Assembly: GCF_018409545.1 (NCBI RefSeq) | Contig: NZ_AP024563.1 | Coordinates: 2,906,001-2,970,000 of the forward strand | Length of the DNA: 64,000 bases | Reading direction: 5' to 3' | Source: Allochromatium tepidum | GTDB taxonomy: Bacteria > Pseudomonadota > Gammaproteobacteria > Chromatiales > Chromatiaceae | In this document: positions 1 through 8,325 of the stretch, one piece after another | Numbering within the stretch: the first letter of the stretch is position 1 | Layout: every line of letters begins with the position of its first letter | Notes under the pieces: model-generated | Database searches by the model: none | The model's input: only the letters and a program-made list of their open reading frames with translations | What the model was told of the DNA's origin: nothing | Translations under genes and position numbers: made by a program

Positions 1-372
1 GTGCAGGGCGGCGAAGAAGTCGCGTCCGGCGACGTCGCCGATCAGGGCGCAGTAGTCGGCGGCGTCGCGGTAGAGGGCGACCGCGTGCCATTCCAGCCGG
101 CGGTCGGCCTCCAGCAGTTCGATGAGCGAGAATCCGGTCCGGACCGGTCTGAGCCGCGAGCCGTTGGGCATGGCACCCAGCCGCAGCATCCGCGCGGTCA
201 GACGCTCGGCGTGCTCCTGCTCCTCGGCGGCCTCGCGCCGGAAGTGCGCGCCGACCTCGGTCAGTCCCCACAGATCCGCCAGCCCGGCATGGGTCAGGTA
301 TTGCTGGACGGCGCTCAGTTCATGACTGAGCGCGCGCCCCAGATAACCCAAGACTTTCGGATTGGCCATCAT
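1..372 (-). CDS. Bacterioferritin-family protein of the carboxysome operon (3' end cut by the window)
   Basis: Translating the minus strand from the paired ATG codons at 372/369 gives about 124 residues that run off the window start. The chain has the ferritin-like four-helix pattern with candidate di-iron residues: a Glu in the first helix (ALSHELSAVQQY) and an EEQEHAE motif in the second. It is the last visible gene of the cso operon, 74 bp after a csoS1 gene. A bacterioferritin-like gene is known at this place in other alpha-carboxysome operons; its role is not settled, with iron or redox handling proposed. Family assignment is firm and function is inferred. Confidence 0.8.
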   Translation of the reverse strand, partial: MMANPKVLGYLGRALSHELSAVQQYLTHAGLADLWGLTEVGAHFRREAAEEQEHAERLTARMLRLGAMPNGSRLRPVRTGFSLIELLEADRRLEWHAVALYRDAADYCALIGDVAGRDFFAALH

Positions 373-445
373 GCGCCGTCTCCCACTCGTAGCCTATTCG
401 CCCTTACTTCGACGGCCGAGCGCCTCAGCGGCGCCCGGTTCGGTC

Positions 446-769
446 TCAGGAGCGACCATGCCCGCCGTCGGTGTCGCCCGGCTTGACCGGCAGGATCGGC
501 TCGACCTCGCGATGCGGGCGGGCGATGATGTGCGCGGCGACCAGACCGTCACCGACGCGCTCGCAGGCATCGGCCCCGGCGCGCACCGCCGCGTTCACCG
601 CGCCGGTCTCGCCGCGCACCAGCACGGTCACATAGCCGCCGCCGACGAACTCGCGTCCGATCAGACGGACTTCAGCGGCCTTGGTCATGGCGTCGGCCGC
701 CTCGATGGCGGGCACCAGTCCACGGGTCTCGATCATTCCAAGCGCGATGCCATAGTTTTCGGAAGGCAT
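446..769 (-). CDS. csoS1: Carboxysome shell hexamer protein CsoS1 (second copy)
   Basis: This 107-residue BMC-domain protein forms the flat hexameric facets of the alpha-carboxysome shell. The core reads [20 protein letters not shown] and contains the pore-lining [17 protein letters not shown] segment, then [19 protein letters not shown]. It is nearly identical to the copy just upstream and differs mainly at the first few residues and the C-terminal tail, which here is longer and hydrophilic (after EVEPILP). It lies in the operon after the other csoS1 and before the bacterioferritin-like gene. The longer tail recalls CsoS1B of other bacteria, but paralogue lettering is uncertain. Confidence 0.95.
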   Translation of the reverse strand: MPSENYGIALGMIETRGLVPAIEAADAMTKAAEVRLIGREFVGGGYVTVLVRGETGAVNAAVRAGADACERVGDGLVAAHIIARPHREVEPILPVKPGDTDGGHGRS

Positions 770-846
770 GGTGGCTGACTCCTGGGTCTTAAAGTAGAGG
801 ATTGAGCGATTTCGATGTCGTGTCGGGTCTTATGTCGGCACCGGTC

Positions 847-1161
847 TCAGGCCGCTTTTTCAGCCAGTTGGCCGCCGGTCGGCAGGATCGGTTCGACCTC
901 GCGATGCGGGCGGGCGATGATGTGCGCGGCGACCAGACCGTCGCCGACGCGCTCGCAGGCATCGGCCCCGGCACGGACCGCCGCGTTCACCGCGCCGGTC
1001 TCGCCGCGCACCAGCACGGTCACATAGCCGCCGCCGACGAACTCGCGTCCGATCAGGCGCACCTCGGCGGCCTTGGTCATGGCGTCGGCCGCCTCGATGG
1101 CGGGCACCAGTCCGCGCGTTTCGATCATGCCCAGGGCGATCCCGTAGTATTCGTCGGCCAT
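847..1161 (-). CDS. csoS1: Carboxysome shell hexamer protein CsoS1 (first copy)
   Basis: This 104-residue BMC-domain shell protein begins [17 protein letters not shown] and ends [11 protein letters not shown]. It makes the bulk hexamers whose central pores are thought to pass bicarbonate and RuBP while slowing CO2 escape. It follows csoS4B by 77 bp and precedes the second csoS1 by 77 bp, all on the minus strand. The DNA of the two csoS1 genes is almost identical over about 280 bp (roughly 490-770 versus 880-1160), a sign of recent duplication or gene conversion. Confidence 0.95.
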   Translation of the reverse strand: MADEYYGIALGMIETRGLVPAIEAADAMTKAAEVRLIGREFVGGGYVTVLVRGETGAVNAAVRAGADACERVGDGLVAAHIIARPHREVEPILPTGGQLAEKAA

Positions 1162-1238
1162 CTCGTGTTACTCCTCTGTTGACAAGTGTGGGTCTGTGTT
1201 TCGGTGTCGTAAGCTGTGTTCGTATTCGTGCAATCGAT

Positions 1239-1502
1239 TCAGACGCCTTCGGTCGGGTCGGGCTCGTCCCAGCGGTCGATGATGCCGCCGATGCTCAGGT
1301 CGGTAAGTATCCGGGCGCCGACCGCGACCCGGGCCGCCGAGCCGCTGATGGTGAAGACCCAGTTGCCCGGATGGGCGCCGACCGTGTCGACCGCCACCGC
1401 CCGACCGCCCTTGGCGTCGCGCAACACCCGCAGCGATACGGACTGGAGTCCGGGGACGCGGCGCGTGCAGACCAGCGAGCGTTCCACCTGCATGATGTCC
1501 AT
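1239..1502 (-). CDS. csoS4B: Carboxysome vertex pentamer protein CsoS4B
   Basis: An 87-residue protein of the BMC-vertex (EutN/CcmL) family that caps the twelve vertices of the icosahedral shell as pentamers. Family features seen are the N-terminal MQVERSLVCTRRVPGL strand, the AVDTVGAHPGNWVFTISGSAAR segment and the LSIGGIIDRWDE end. The ATG at 1502 lies 2 bp after the csoS4A stop, so the two vertex proteins are probably translationally coupled. Order and orientation match classical cso operons. The protein is slightly longer than its partner because of an acidic tail. Confidence 0.93.
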   Translation of the reverse strand: MDIMQVERSLVCTRRVPGLQSVSLRVLRDAKGGRAVAVDTVGAHPGNWVFTISGSAARVAVGARILTDLSIGGIIDRWDEPDPTEGV

Positions 1503-1504
1503 GC

Positions 1505-1750
1505 TCAGTCCTCCGGCCAGTGGTCGATGATGCCGACGATGGTCAGATCGCTCGGGTAGTCCTTGTGGCCGGCGGCCTCGCGTGCCGCCGAGCTGCCGAC
1601 GCAGATCACCCAGTCGCCGGGGGTGCAGCCCACGGCATCGACTGCGACCATCCGGCTCTTGCCGTCGAGCACCACCTGGAGATGACGATGCTCCAGTCCG
1701 GGGATGCGGTTGGTCGCGACCAGCGGCTTTTCGACGCGACAGATCTTCAT
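1505..1750 (-). CDS. csoS4A: Carboxysome vertex pentamer protein CsoS4A
   Basis: An 81-residue BMC-vertex protein beginning MKICRVEKPLVATNRIPGLE and ending IVGIIDHWPED. Like CsoS4B it forms a pentamer at the shell vertices, where its loss makes carboxysomes leaky in known systems. The start at 1750 overlaps the csoSCA stop by 4 bp, which argues against the longer upstream reading frame and for coupled translation. It is paralogous to CsoS4B next door. Confidence 0.94.
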   Translation of the reverse strand: MKICRVEKPLVATNRIPGLEHRHLQVVLDGKSRMVAVDAVGCTPGDWVICVGSSAAREAAGHKDYPSDLTIVGIIDHWPED

Positions 1751-3279
1751 GCCGTCCTCCCGCCGAGCAGTGAGCCGCCGACCGGCTCCAGTCGTCCGTG
1801 GCCCTGGCTGTCGCGCACCGTCCAGTAGGTGTGGAGCAGGCCGTGGTCGGCCAGATCCGAATAGCGCTGGGCGATGGCCTCGGCGAGGCGTTCGCAACGT
1901 TCGATCGCTCGTTCGCGCGCGCCCGGCACCTGTCCCGAGTACTCGACGCGCAGGACGATCGGGATCGGCAGTCCATGCTCGACGTTGAGCTGACGGAAGA
2001 TCTTGATGCCGACGTCCAGGTTGCAGGCGCCCTCTTCCAGGGTGCGCAGAAAGCTGAAATAGGTCAGGTTGCGCAGATGGATCTCGGCGAAATCCATCCC
2101 GACCCCGATGAAACGCTCCTCGTGTCCGATGTCGGTGTAGTGGCCGTTGTGATAGTCACGCACATAGTCGAGCTGCGAGATGTTGTGCTCGATCAGACGC
2201 GCGATCAGACGCTGCATCCCGGGCGCTGGGGCCGGACCGCCGCCGCTCGGGTTGGCCACGCGCTCACGGATCAGGGCGCGCGCCGCCTCGGGGTCGAGCC
2301 GTGCGGTCTCGCGATGGAGCGCGCCGGCGTCGACGAAACGGTCCAGATCGGCATCGCCGCGTGCGTCGGGCAGATGCAGACGCAAGCGGTCGGTGTCGGT
2401 GTCGATGCCGATGAGCAGGCCCTCGATCGAGGCGCCGCAGCAGTAGCTGTTCTCGACCGCCTCGCGGAAGGCGTGCAGACGCTCGCGTCCGGCGGCGGCG
2501 GCCTGGCGGGTGTCGCTGCCGTGGGCCGCGCAGCCGTGATGCTCGGGGTCGCGGCTGCTGTAGTGATAGACGACCACCTTCAGATAGCGGGTCGGGGCGT
2601 CGGCGGTGTTGGGCACGCCTTCGCGGAAGCGTCCGAGTTCCACCGCCGACCAGCGCTCGAGCGCCTCCTCGATGTCGAAGAGCGCGCCGGCGTTGGCGCG
2701 GCGCTGGACGGCGCCCATCGGCAACCGCAACACATAGCGGATGGCGTGGGCCAGACGTCCGTCCGAGCAGGGCGTGACGTTCATGGCATGGAAGCCGCAG
2801 TCGAGCAGGAAGCGACGGAATTCATCGGACTGGCCGCGATCGTCGAGCGGGTCGGTCGTGAAGTAGTCATCGCTCATGGCCCGCACGGTCTCGAAGGTGG
2901 CGTGCGCGAAGAGCGCGCGCCGGTCGAGTCCGGCGACCCAGGCGTCGGCCAGCAGCGATTCGGGCAACTCGAAACCGAGTGTCCGACGCACCTCGGCCTG
3001 TGCCCAGTCCTCGAAACCGGCGTCCGGGACGCGGGCGGCGATGGACTTGAGCGTCGGCACGATGCGCGCGAAGGCGCCCTTGATCCGCTGCTCGTAGGCC
3101 CACAGCCGCCGGTTCTCGTCCAGGCGGGTGAGCGGATGCGTCCCCGTCCGACCGATCCCATCCGGCGATCCGGCGGACTCAGGCGCAACCTGAGTCGTGC
3201 CGACCGGAGCGGCGGGCGTGCTCGTCCAGGAGGCTGGGCGGACGCGCCGGCGTGACTGTGACTTGGGCTTGATGCGCAT
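1747..3279 (-). CDS. csoSCA: Carboxysomal beta-type carbonic anhydrase CsoSCA (CsoS3)
   Basis: A 510-residue divergent beta-carbonic anhydrase that converts bicarbonate to CO2 inside the carboxysome, next to RuBisCO. The catalytic half shows the beta-CA signatures CSDGR (C171, D173, R175) and HHGCAAHGSD (about 247-256), which supply likely zinc ligands, followed by SYCCGAS near 278-284. The first 50 residues are Arg/Pro/Thr-rich and low in complexity, like the N-terminal peptide that anchors the enzyme in other cso systems. It lies 30 bp after csoS2 and overlaps csoS4A by 4 bp. Confidence 0.95.
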   Translation of the reverse strand: MRIKPKSQSRRRVRPASWTSTPAAPVGTTQVAPESAGSPDGIGRTGTHPLTRLDENRRLWAYEQRIKGAFARIVPTLKSIAARVPDAGFEDWAQAEVRRTLGFELPESLLADAWVAGLDRRALFAHATFETVRAMSDDYFTTDPLDDRGQSDEFRRFLLDCGFHAMNVTPCSDGRLAHAIRYVLRLPMGAVQRRANAGALFDIEEALERWSAVELGRFREGVPNTADAPTRYLKVVVYHYSSRDPEHHGCAAHGSDTRQAAAAGRERLHAFREAVENSYCCGASIEGLLIGIDTDTDRLRLHLPDARGDADLDRFVDAGALHRETARLDPEAARALIRERVANPSGGGPAPAPGMQRLIARLIEHNISQLDYVRDYHNGHYTDIGHEERFIGVGMDFAEIHLRNLTYFSFLRTLEEGACNLDVGIKIFRQLNVEHGLPIPIVLRVEYSGQVPGARERAIERCERLAEAIAQRYSDLADHGLLHTYWTVRDSQGHGRLEPVGGSLLGGRTA

Positions 3280-3309
3280 GGCGATGACTCCTGATCCCGC
3301 TACCGTTCC

Positions 3310-5622
3310 TCAACCCCGAGCGCCGCCCGAGAGTGTGACCAGGGCGCCGCGCTCGGTACCGCCGCTACCGCCGGTCACGCGCGTTTCGGACTGAGGCCGT
3401 TCGCGATCCCGAGCCTGGGCATCGCGGAAGGCGCGGGCGCCGGCAAAGGCGCCTACGCGCGCGTCACCGCGTCGGGTCGGGTTGCGGCTGTGCGCCGATT
3501 TGCCCTCGGTGCCGGTGACACGCTCGTTGCGGCCCCAGTCGTCACCCGTGATGCGCAGTCCGCCGTCCAGACCTTCACCCGTGATGCGTGGGCGTGCCGG
3601 TTCGGGCTCAGCGGCGGTGTCCTCGATCGCGGCTGCTGCCGGCATCGCGGTGGCCGGTCGAGGCGGCATCACGCTGCCGGGACGGGCCGGGCCGGTCTCG
3701 CGACGTTCCTCGGCACGGCGGGCGCGGAAGCCCTCGGTGCCCGTGACCCGGTTGCCGCCCATGTTGAAGGGGCCGGTGATGCGACTCTGCTCTTCGTCGT
3801 AGTGCGTGCCGGTCACCGAGCGGCGTGCCTGCTGCGACTGGGCGGCACGCGCCGGGGTGTCGATGCTGAACTGGCCCCATTGACCGCCGCCGAGCGGCTG
3901 CGGGAAGTCGTCACTGCCCGGCAGGGCCGCGAACTCTTCGCTGCCGCAGGTGGCCAGGAGGTCGTCCCCGCCCAGATAGGGCGTGCCGGTCACGGGCTGG
4001 CAGGCACCCTTGATGTCGCCGGTCATGGCGCCGCCGATCCCCGGCTGGATGCCGGTGAGACCGAAGCCGGGTGTGGAACGGCCCAGCGGCATCCGCTCGG
4101 CGGTCCGGCGTGCCGTCTCCGGACCGCAGTCGGCGGCGATCTGCTCGGCGCCCAGATAGGTGGTGCCGGTGACGATCTCGCAGCGACCGGTCTCGTTGCC
4201 GGTGACGCGCGCCGTGCCGCTGACCAGACTGCCCGTGACCGTCTGGCCGCGCCAGGTGGTGTCGAGTCCGACCTTGAGCGTGCCGACCGGCTCGGGACGG
4301 GTCTTGCAGACGCTGTCGAAGTGCTCGAACCCGAGATATTCGTTGCCCGTCACCCGCTGACAGGCGCCCGATTCGACGCCGGTCAGGGTGTTGTTGCGTC
4401 CGATCAGCGAGCCGGTCACGGTGCGCCCACTGAGGGTCTGGGTCCGGCCGACCTTGGGCGGTGCGCCCTCGGGACCGGGCGCGGTGTAGGGCGTGCCCGT
4501 GAGTTGACGTCCGGCGCCGGTCTCGTCGCCCGTGACCTTGGGGCTGCGTCCGACCTGATCGCCGGTGAGCGTCTGACCGCCGCCGGTGGTTGTGACGGCG
4601 CTCTGACGGTTGGGCGCGGGCGTCGGTCCGATACCGCAGAATTCCTGGAACACCTCGGCGCCCATGTATTCGGTGCCCGTGACCTGACGGCAGGCGCCGG
4701 CCTCGTCGCCCGTGGTGCGCCGGCTGCGCCCGACCTGGGTGCCGGTCAGGGTCTGGCCGGAGGCCGTGGTGCTGACGCCGACCTTGGCAGGTGCGTCACC
4801 GGGCCGTGCGCCGTTGGAGCGACGGGCGCGTCCCGTGGGTCGCGGACCGGATTCGCCGCACTTGCCGTGCTCGCAACGTTCCTCGCGGATGCGCTTGGCG
4901 ATCTCACGCGAGCTGACACCGGCATTGCGTAGCAGATTGGTCGTCGCCGCCTGGCTGGAGCGTCCGCTCACCGAATCGACGCCGGTCTTGCCGCGTCCGG
5001 CCAGGGCGGCACGGCGTGCCATCGACAGCATCCGGCCGCGCGAAGGCGCCTTGGCCAGGGTCGGACCGCCGCGCGGACGACCGTTACGCTGACGCTTGTC
5101 GTTGACTGGATTGGCGGTTGCACGCCGCTCGGTCGCCGGCTTGGGTGCGCCGGTCGCTTGAGAACTGTCCGTGGTCACGGTGGCCTGGTCATCGCGTCGG
5201 CGTTCCGAACGCAGTGTCGTCGGCTCCAGACCGGCGATGGCGCGACGCCGGGCGATCGAGGCTTCGCGGCCCACGAGTCCGCTCAGATCGGCCTGATCCG
5301 CCGGCGCCGGACGCGCATAGCCCGGACGTCCGCGAGTGAGTTGATCGCGCCGCGCCATCGAGCGCTTACGGCCTTCCGCCATGGTGACGGAACGGCGGTT
5401 GCGTTCCGGTTTCGCCGGTGCGGGTTCCGAGGCGCTCAGACGCTCACGGAGCGTCATGGGCGCCGGCTCGCCGACCGGAGCACGCTTGGCGCGCCGCGTG
5501 TTCGAGTCTGTGTTCGTGACCGATTCAGGGCTCGGTCGACCCGTTTTACCACCGTTGGCGATGGCGCGGCGCTTGGCGATGGAGGCCGCGCGCCCCGTCA
5601 ACTGTCGTTCTTGATCAGCCAT
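3310..5622 (-). CDS. csoS2: Carboxysome scaffold protein CsoS2
   Basis: A 770-residue intrinsically disordered, basic repeat protein that links RuBisCO to the shell. The N-terminal third carries at least four short Arg-rich helices of the type SIAKRRAIAN, SMARRDQLTR, SIARRRAIAG and SMARRAALAG, which bind RuBisCO in known systems. The middle holds repeated units of the form GQTLTGTQVGRS...TGDE.G.C..VTGT.Y.G with paired cysteines. The C-terminal region has further VTGT-type repeats and ends GALVTLSGGARG, the conserved shell-anchoring tail. It lies between cbbS and csoSCA. I could not judge whether a programmed frameshift makes a short form, as in Halothiobacillus. Confidence 0.95.
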   Translation of the reverse strand: MADQERQLTGRAASIAKRRAIANGGKTGRPSPESVTNTDSNTRRAKRAPVGEPAPMTLRERLSASEPAPAKPERNRRSVTMAEGRKRSMARRDQLTRGRPGYARPAPADQADLSGLVGREASIARRRAIAGLEPTTLRSERRRDDQATVTTDSSQATGAPKPATERRATANPVNDKRQRNGRPRGGPTLAKAPSRGRMLSMARRAALAGRGKTGVDSVSGRSSQAATTNLLRNAGVSSREIAKRIREERCEHGKCGESGPRPTGRARRSNGARPGDAPAKVGVSTTASGQTLTGTQVGRSRRTTGDEAGACRQVTGTEYMGAEVFQEFCGIGPTPAPNRQSAVTTTGGGQTLTGDQVGRSPKVTGDETGAGRQLTGTPYTAPGPEGAPPKVGRTQTLSGRTVTGSLIGRNNTLTGVESGACQRVTGNEYLGFEHFDSVCKTRPEPVGTLKVGLDTTWRGQTVTGSLVSGTARVTGNETGRCEIVTGTTYLGAEQIAADCGPETARRTAERMPLGRSTPGFGLTGIQPGIGGAMTGDIKGACQPVTGTPYLGGDDLLATCGSEEFAALPGSDDFPQPLGGGQWGQFSIDTPARAAQSQQARRSVTGTHYDEEQSRITGPFNMGGNRVTGTEGFRARRAEERRETGPARPGSVMPPRPATAMPAAAAIEDTAAEPEPARPRITGEGLDGGLRITGDDWGRNERVTGTEGKSAHSRNPTRRGDARVGAFAGARAFRDAQARDRERPQSETRVTGGSGGTERGALVTLSGGARG

Positions 5623-5779
5623 GTCCGTGCCTGCCTCTTCGTGGATCGCTGCTGACTGCTGTCCGGGCTCCGGGCCTGGGGCCGATGTCGCTCGTCTTCC
5701 GATCGGCTTCTACGAATCAAGCACGATCCTCGATGTCATCGGCCTGCCCGGAGCGCGCCCCTCGCCCTCGCGTCCGCCC

Positions 5780-6121
5780 TCAGCGGGCGCGGTGCACCAG
5801 GAAGGAATGTCCCTTGCTCTGGGCGTAGGTGTCGTAGCCGACCAGCCGGACGTGATGGTCCGGATAGCTGCGCCGGCAGGACTCGATCTCGGTCAGGATC
5901 ACGTTCGGATCCTGTTCGCCGAAGAAGGGCATCTTCCACATCGGCCAGTAGTACTCGAAGGCGCGATCCGGATGCTCGTGCTCCAGCGAGGCGTTCCAGC
6001 CGTTGTCGAGGATGTAGAGGATCTGCTCCAGGATCTCCTCGCGGTTGAGCGGCGGCAGATAGGAAAAGGTCTCGTAGCGGCCGATGGTGGCGTGATCGCC
6101 CATGCTGCTCGCGGTGTTCAT
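5780..6121 (-). CDS. cbbS: RuBisCO small subunit (form IA, carboxysomal)
   Basis: A 113-residue small subunit completing the L8S8 enzyme. It shows [32 protein letters not shown] and the C-terminal SFLVHRAR. It follows cbbL by 47 bp on the minus strand. An AGAGG-like ribosome site lies about 9 bp before the ATG at 6121; an internal ATG at 6103 (MGDHATIG) is an alternative start. The 157-bp gap to csoS2 is GC-rich and could hold a processing hairpin that raises cbbLS over the shell genes, but I did not find a clean one. Confidence 0.96.
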
Positions 6122-6168
6122 GATGTCGGGTTCCTCTCAAAGATGGACTGGGGACAGGGGTTCGGGAC

Positions 6169-7584
6169 TCAGGCCGCGTCAAGCTTGTCGACGACGTCGA
6201 ACTCGAACTTGATCTCCTTCCAGGTCTCCATGGCGACGGCCAGCTCCGGGCTGTGACGCGCGGCATCGCTGAGCACTTCGCGGGCGTGCTTCTCGATCTC
6301 GACCCCTTCGTTGCGCGCCTTGACGCAGGCCTCGGTCGCCACGCGGTTGGCCGCCGCGCCGGCCGCGTTGCCCCAGGGATGGCCCTGAGTACCGCCGCCG
6401 AACTGGAGCACCGAGTCGTCGCCGAAGATCGTCACCAGCGCCGGGATGTGCCAGACATGGATACCGCCCGAGGCCACTGCCATCACGCCCGGCATCCCGC
6501 CCCAGTCCTGGTCGAAGAACAGCCCGCGCGAGCGGTCTTCGGGGATGAAGGATTCACGCAGCTGATCGACGAAACCGAGCGTCGACTGCCGATCGCCTTC
6601 CAGCTTGCCGACCACGGTGCCTGTGTGCAGATGGTCGCCGCCCGACAGGCGCAGACACTTGGCGAGCACGCGGAAATGGATACCGTGCTTGGGATTGCGG
6701 TCGATGACCGCGTGCATGGCGCGGTGGATGTGCAGCAGCATGCCGTTGTCGCGGCACCAGTTGGCCAGACTGGTGTTGGCCGTGAAACCGCCGGTGAGGA
6801 AGTCGTGCATGATGATGGGCGCGCCGCATTCCTTGGCGAACTCGGCCCGCTTGAACATCTCCTCGCAGGTCGGGGCGGTCACGTTCAGATAGTGACCCTT
6901 GCGCTCGCCGGTCTCTTCCTGCGCCTTGCGCACGGCCTCGGAGACGAACTCGAAGCGATTCTGCCAGCGCATGAAGGGCTGGGAGTTGACGTTCTCGTCG
7001 TCCTTGGTGAAGTCCAGACCGCCGCGCAGCATCTCATAGACGGCACGGCCATAGTTCTTGGCCGACAGACCCAGCTTGGGCTTGACGGTGGCGCCGAGGA
7101 AGGGACGGCCATACTTGTCCATGCGGTCGCGCTCGACCTGGATGCCGTTGGGCGGGCCGCCGCAGGTCTTCACATAGTGCAGCGGGAAGCGGATGTCTTC
7201 CAGGCGCAGGGCGCGCACCGCCTTGAAGCCGAACACGTTGCCCACCAGCGAGGTGAGCACGTTGACGATCGAGCCTTCCTCGAACAGATCGAGCGGATAG
7301 GCGATGAAGGCATAGAAGCTCTCCTTGTCGCCCGGCACGTCCTCGATGCGATAGGCACGGCCCTTGTAGTAGTCGAGATCGGTCAGCAGATCCGACCAGA
7401 CCGTGGTCCAGGTGCCGGTCGAGGACTCGGCGGCGACGGCGGCGGCGGCCTCCTCGCGTGACACCTTGGCTTGCGGCGTGACCTTGAAACAGGCCAGCAA
7501 GTCGGAATCCAAGGGCACATAGTCCGGGGTCCAGTAGGTCAGGGCGTAATCTTTGACGCCGGCGTCAAACGTCTTCGTGCTCAT
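6169..7584 (-). CDS. cbbL: RuBisCO large subunit (form IA, carboxysomal)
   Basis: A 471-residue catalytic subunit that carboxylates ribulose 1,5-bisphosphate in the Calvin cycle. Active-site signatures seen are TVKPKLGLS (catalytic Lys), [17 protein letters not shown] with the carbamylated Lys and Mg-binding Asp/Glu, and HIHRAMHAV. Sequence style and linkage to csoS2 place it in the form IAc carboxysomal branch. It is the first gene of the cso operon. Upstream is a 219-bp leader region with two dyads (7648-7668 and 7675-7692) and the terminator of the preceding gene, so transcription most likely starts just above it. No cbbR gene is in view. Confidence 0.98.
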   Translation of the reverse strand: MSTKTFDAGVKDYALTYWTPDYVPLDSDLLACFKVTPQAKVSREEAAAAVAAESSTGTWTTVWSDLLTDLDYYKGRAYRIEDVPGDKESFYAFIAYPLDLFEEGSIVNVLTSLVGNVFGFKAVRALRLEDIRFPLHYVKTCGGPPNGIQVERDRMDKYGRPFLGATVKPKLGLSAKNYGRAVYEMLRGGLDFTKDDENVNSQPFMRWQNRFEFVSEAVRKAQEETGERKGHYLNVTAPTCEEMFKRAEFAKECGAPIIMHDFLTGGFTANTSLANWCRDNGMLLHIHRAMHAVIDRNPKHGIHFRVLAKCLRLSGGDHLHTGTVVGKLEGDRQSTLGFVDQLRESFIPEDRSRGLFFDQDWGGMPGVMAVASGGIHVWHIPALVTIFGDDSVLQFGGGTQGHPWGNAAGAAANRVATEACVKARNEGVEIEKHAREVLSDAARHSPELAVAMETWKEIKFEFDVVDKLDAA

Positions 7585-7647
7585 GATTTACTCCGTTCAA
7601 TGGGTGCGGCCTGAGGTTGCGAAGACGATAAATGGGTCGAACCTCCA

Positions 7648-7668
7648 ATTCCAATCAATTAACGGAAT
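7648..7668. promoter_or_regulatory. Inverted repeat upstream of cbbL, possible LysR/CbbR-type site
   Basis: The arms ATTCC and GGAAT are separated by 11 bp in an AT-rich stretch 64-84 bp before cbbL. The geometry resembles the T-N11-A core that LysR regulators such as CbbR bind. The resemblance is short and could be chance. Confidence 0.35.
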
Positions 7669-7674
7669 GGAACG

Positions 7675-7692
7675 CATCGATGAAAATCGATG
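7675..7692. promoter_or_regulatory. Dyad CATCGA-N6-TCGATG upstream of cbbL (copy 1 of 3)
   Basis: A perfect dyad whose arms extend to CATCGAT/ATCGATG, 91-108 bp upstream of the cbbL start. The same 12 fixed positions with the same 6-bp spacing recur upstream of the SSUL-like gene (8280-8297) and of sulP (10100-10117). The spacing gives T-N12-A, one off the usual LysR core, so the regulator is unknown. Confidence 0.6.
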
Positions 7693-7716
7693 GGTGAAGA
7701 TTTGTGGACACAAACG

Positions 7717-7748
7717 AAAATCAGCGTCCTGCAGGTGCGGGACGCTGA
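7717..7748 (-). terminator. Rho-independent terminator after the SSUL-like gene
   Basis: Read on the minus strand: a perfect 9-bp stem (TCAGCGTCC/GGACGCTGA, 10-nt loop) followed by TTTTCGTTTG. It separates the SSUL-like gene from cbbL, so the two are likely separate transcripts or linked only by readthrough. Confidence 0.75.
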
Positions 7749-7803
7749 TCGGAAGGAAGGAAAATCGCCGGGGACTGTAGGCTGATCGCCGGCCGCAGCC
7801 GGC

Positions 7804-8163
7804 TCAGTGCGGACGATGAACCATGAGCGCCAGCCGACTGCGATAGCTCAGATCCTCGATGCTCAGGCGGATATGATGGTCGCAATGGGCCTGACGACAG
7901 CGCGCGATCGCACCATGCACGGCCGCCATATCGCCGTCGTAACAGCTCGGCGGCTCCCAGGGCTGCCAGGCGGTGTATCTGGACCGGATCTGCTCGGCAT
8001 GTTCGATGGCGATGATGCAGCCGCGATGCAGACAGTGTTCCAGCTGGCTGAGCATCCGTGATTCGGCCGGCCGGAGATGGGCGTCATGGAACCGGGCCGC
8101 CTGGAAGGGAGCGGCATGAATGGCGGCAGGTGCTGTCGTCTGGGCAAAGGCGGCGGTCGGCAT
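7804..8163 (-). CDS. Stand-alone RuBisCO small-subunit-like (SSUL-type) protein
   Basis: A 119-residue protein with an Ala-rich leader (about residues 1-35) and one globular domain. The domain follows the small-subunit plan: MLSQLEHCLHRGCIIAIEHA, SRYTAWQPWEPPSC, a helix AAVHGAIARCRQAH, then HHIRLSIEDL and a final LMVHRPH. Motif by motif it looks closer to the SSUL modules of CcmM (GYRIG.EHAD..R.R...WQ.C and VRL.GID...R......QRP, as I recall them) than to the CbbS two genes away. Five cysteines (44, 49, 74, 89, 94) could be redox-active, as in CcmM. It sits 220 bp upstream of cbbL and shares its dyad operator. A RuBisCO-binding or assembly role is inference. Confidence 0.6.
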   Translation of the reverse strand: MPTAAFAQTTAPAAIHAAPFQAARFHDAHLRPAESRMLSQLEHCLHRGCIIAIEHAEQIRSRYTAWQPWEPPSCYDGDMAAVHGAIARCRQAHCDHHIRLSIEDLSYRSRLALMVHRPH

Positions 8164-8279
8164 CGGAACACCTCACTCGATCGAGTTTGAAGTCGGTAGG
8201 GAAGCCGGACGGCTTCCGTCGTCGAGTTCAGAATAGTACCTGAGCGCCAAACTCGGAAATTGAGATTGTCCGCAGGCGG

Positions 8280-8297
8280 CATCGAATCCGGTCGATG
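8280..8297. promoter_or_regulatory. Dyad CATCGA-N6-TCGATG upstream of the SSUL-like gene (copy 2 of 3)
   Basis: The arms extend to 8 bp (GGCATCGA/TCGATGCC, 8278-8299). It lies 117-134 bp upstream of the SSUL-like gene and 29 bp past the sulP stop. It could in principle also act as a sulP 3' hairpin, but no T-run follows on the minus strand. Confidence 0.55.
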
Positions 8298-8325
8298 CCT
8301 CAGACACCCGCATCGCGTGTAGCCA

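Noticed and set aside
1-372. Bacterioferritin-like gene in the carboxysome operon as a novelty
   Set aside because: This gene is known at the same place in other cso operons.
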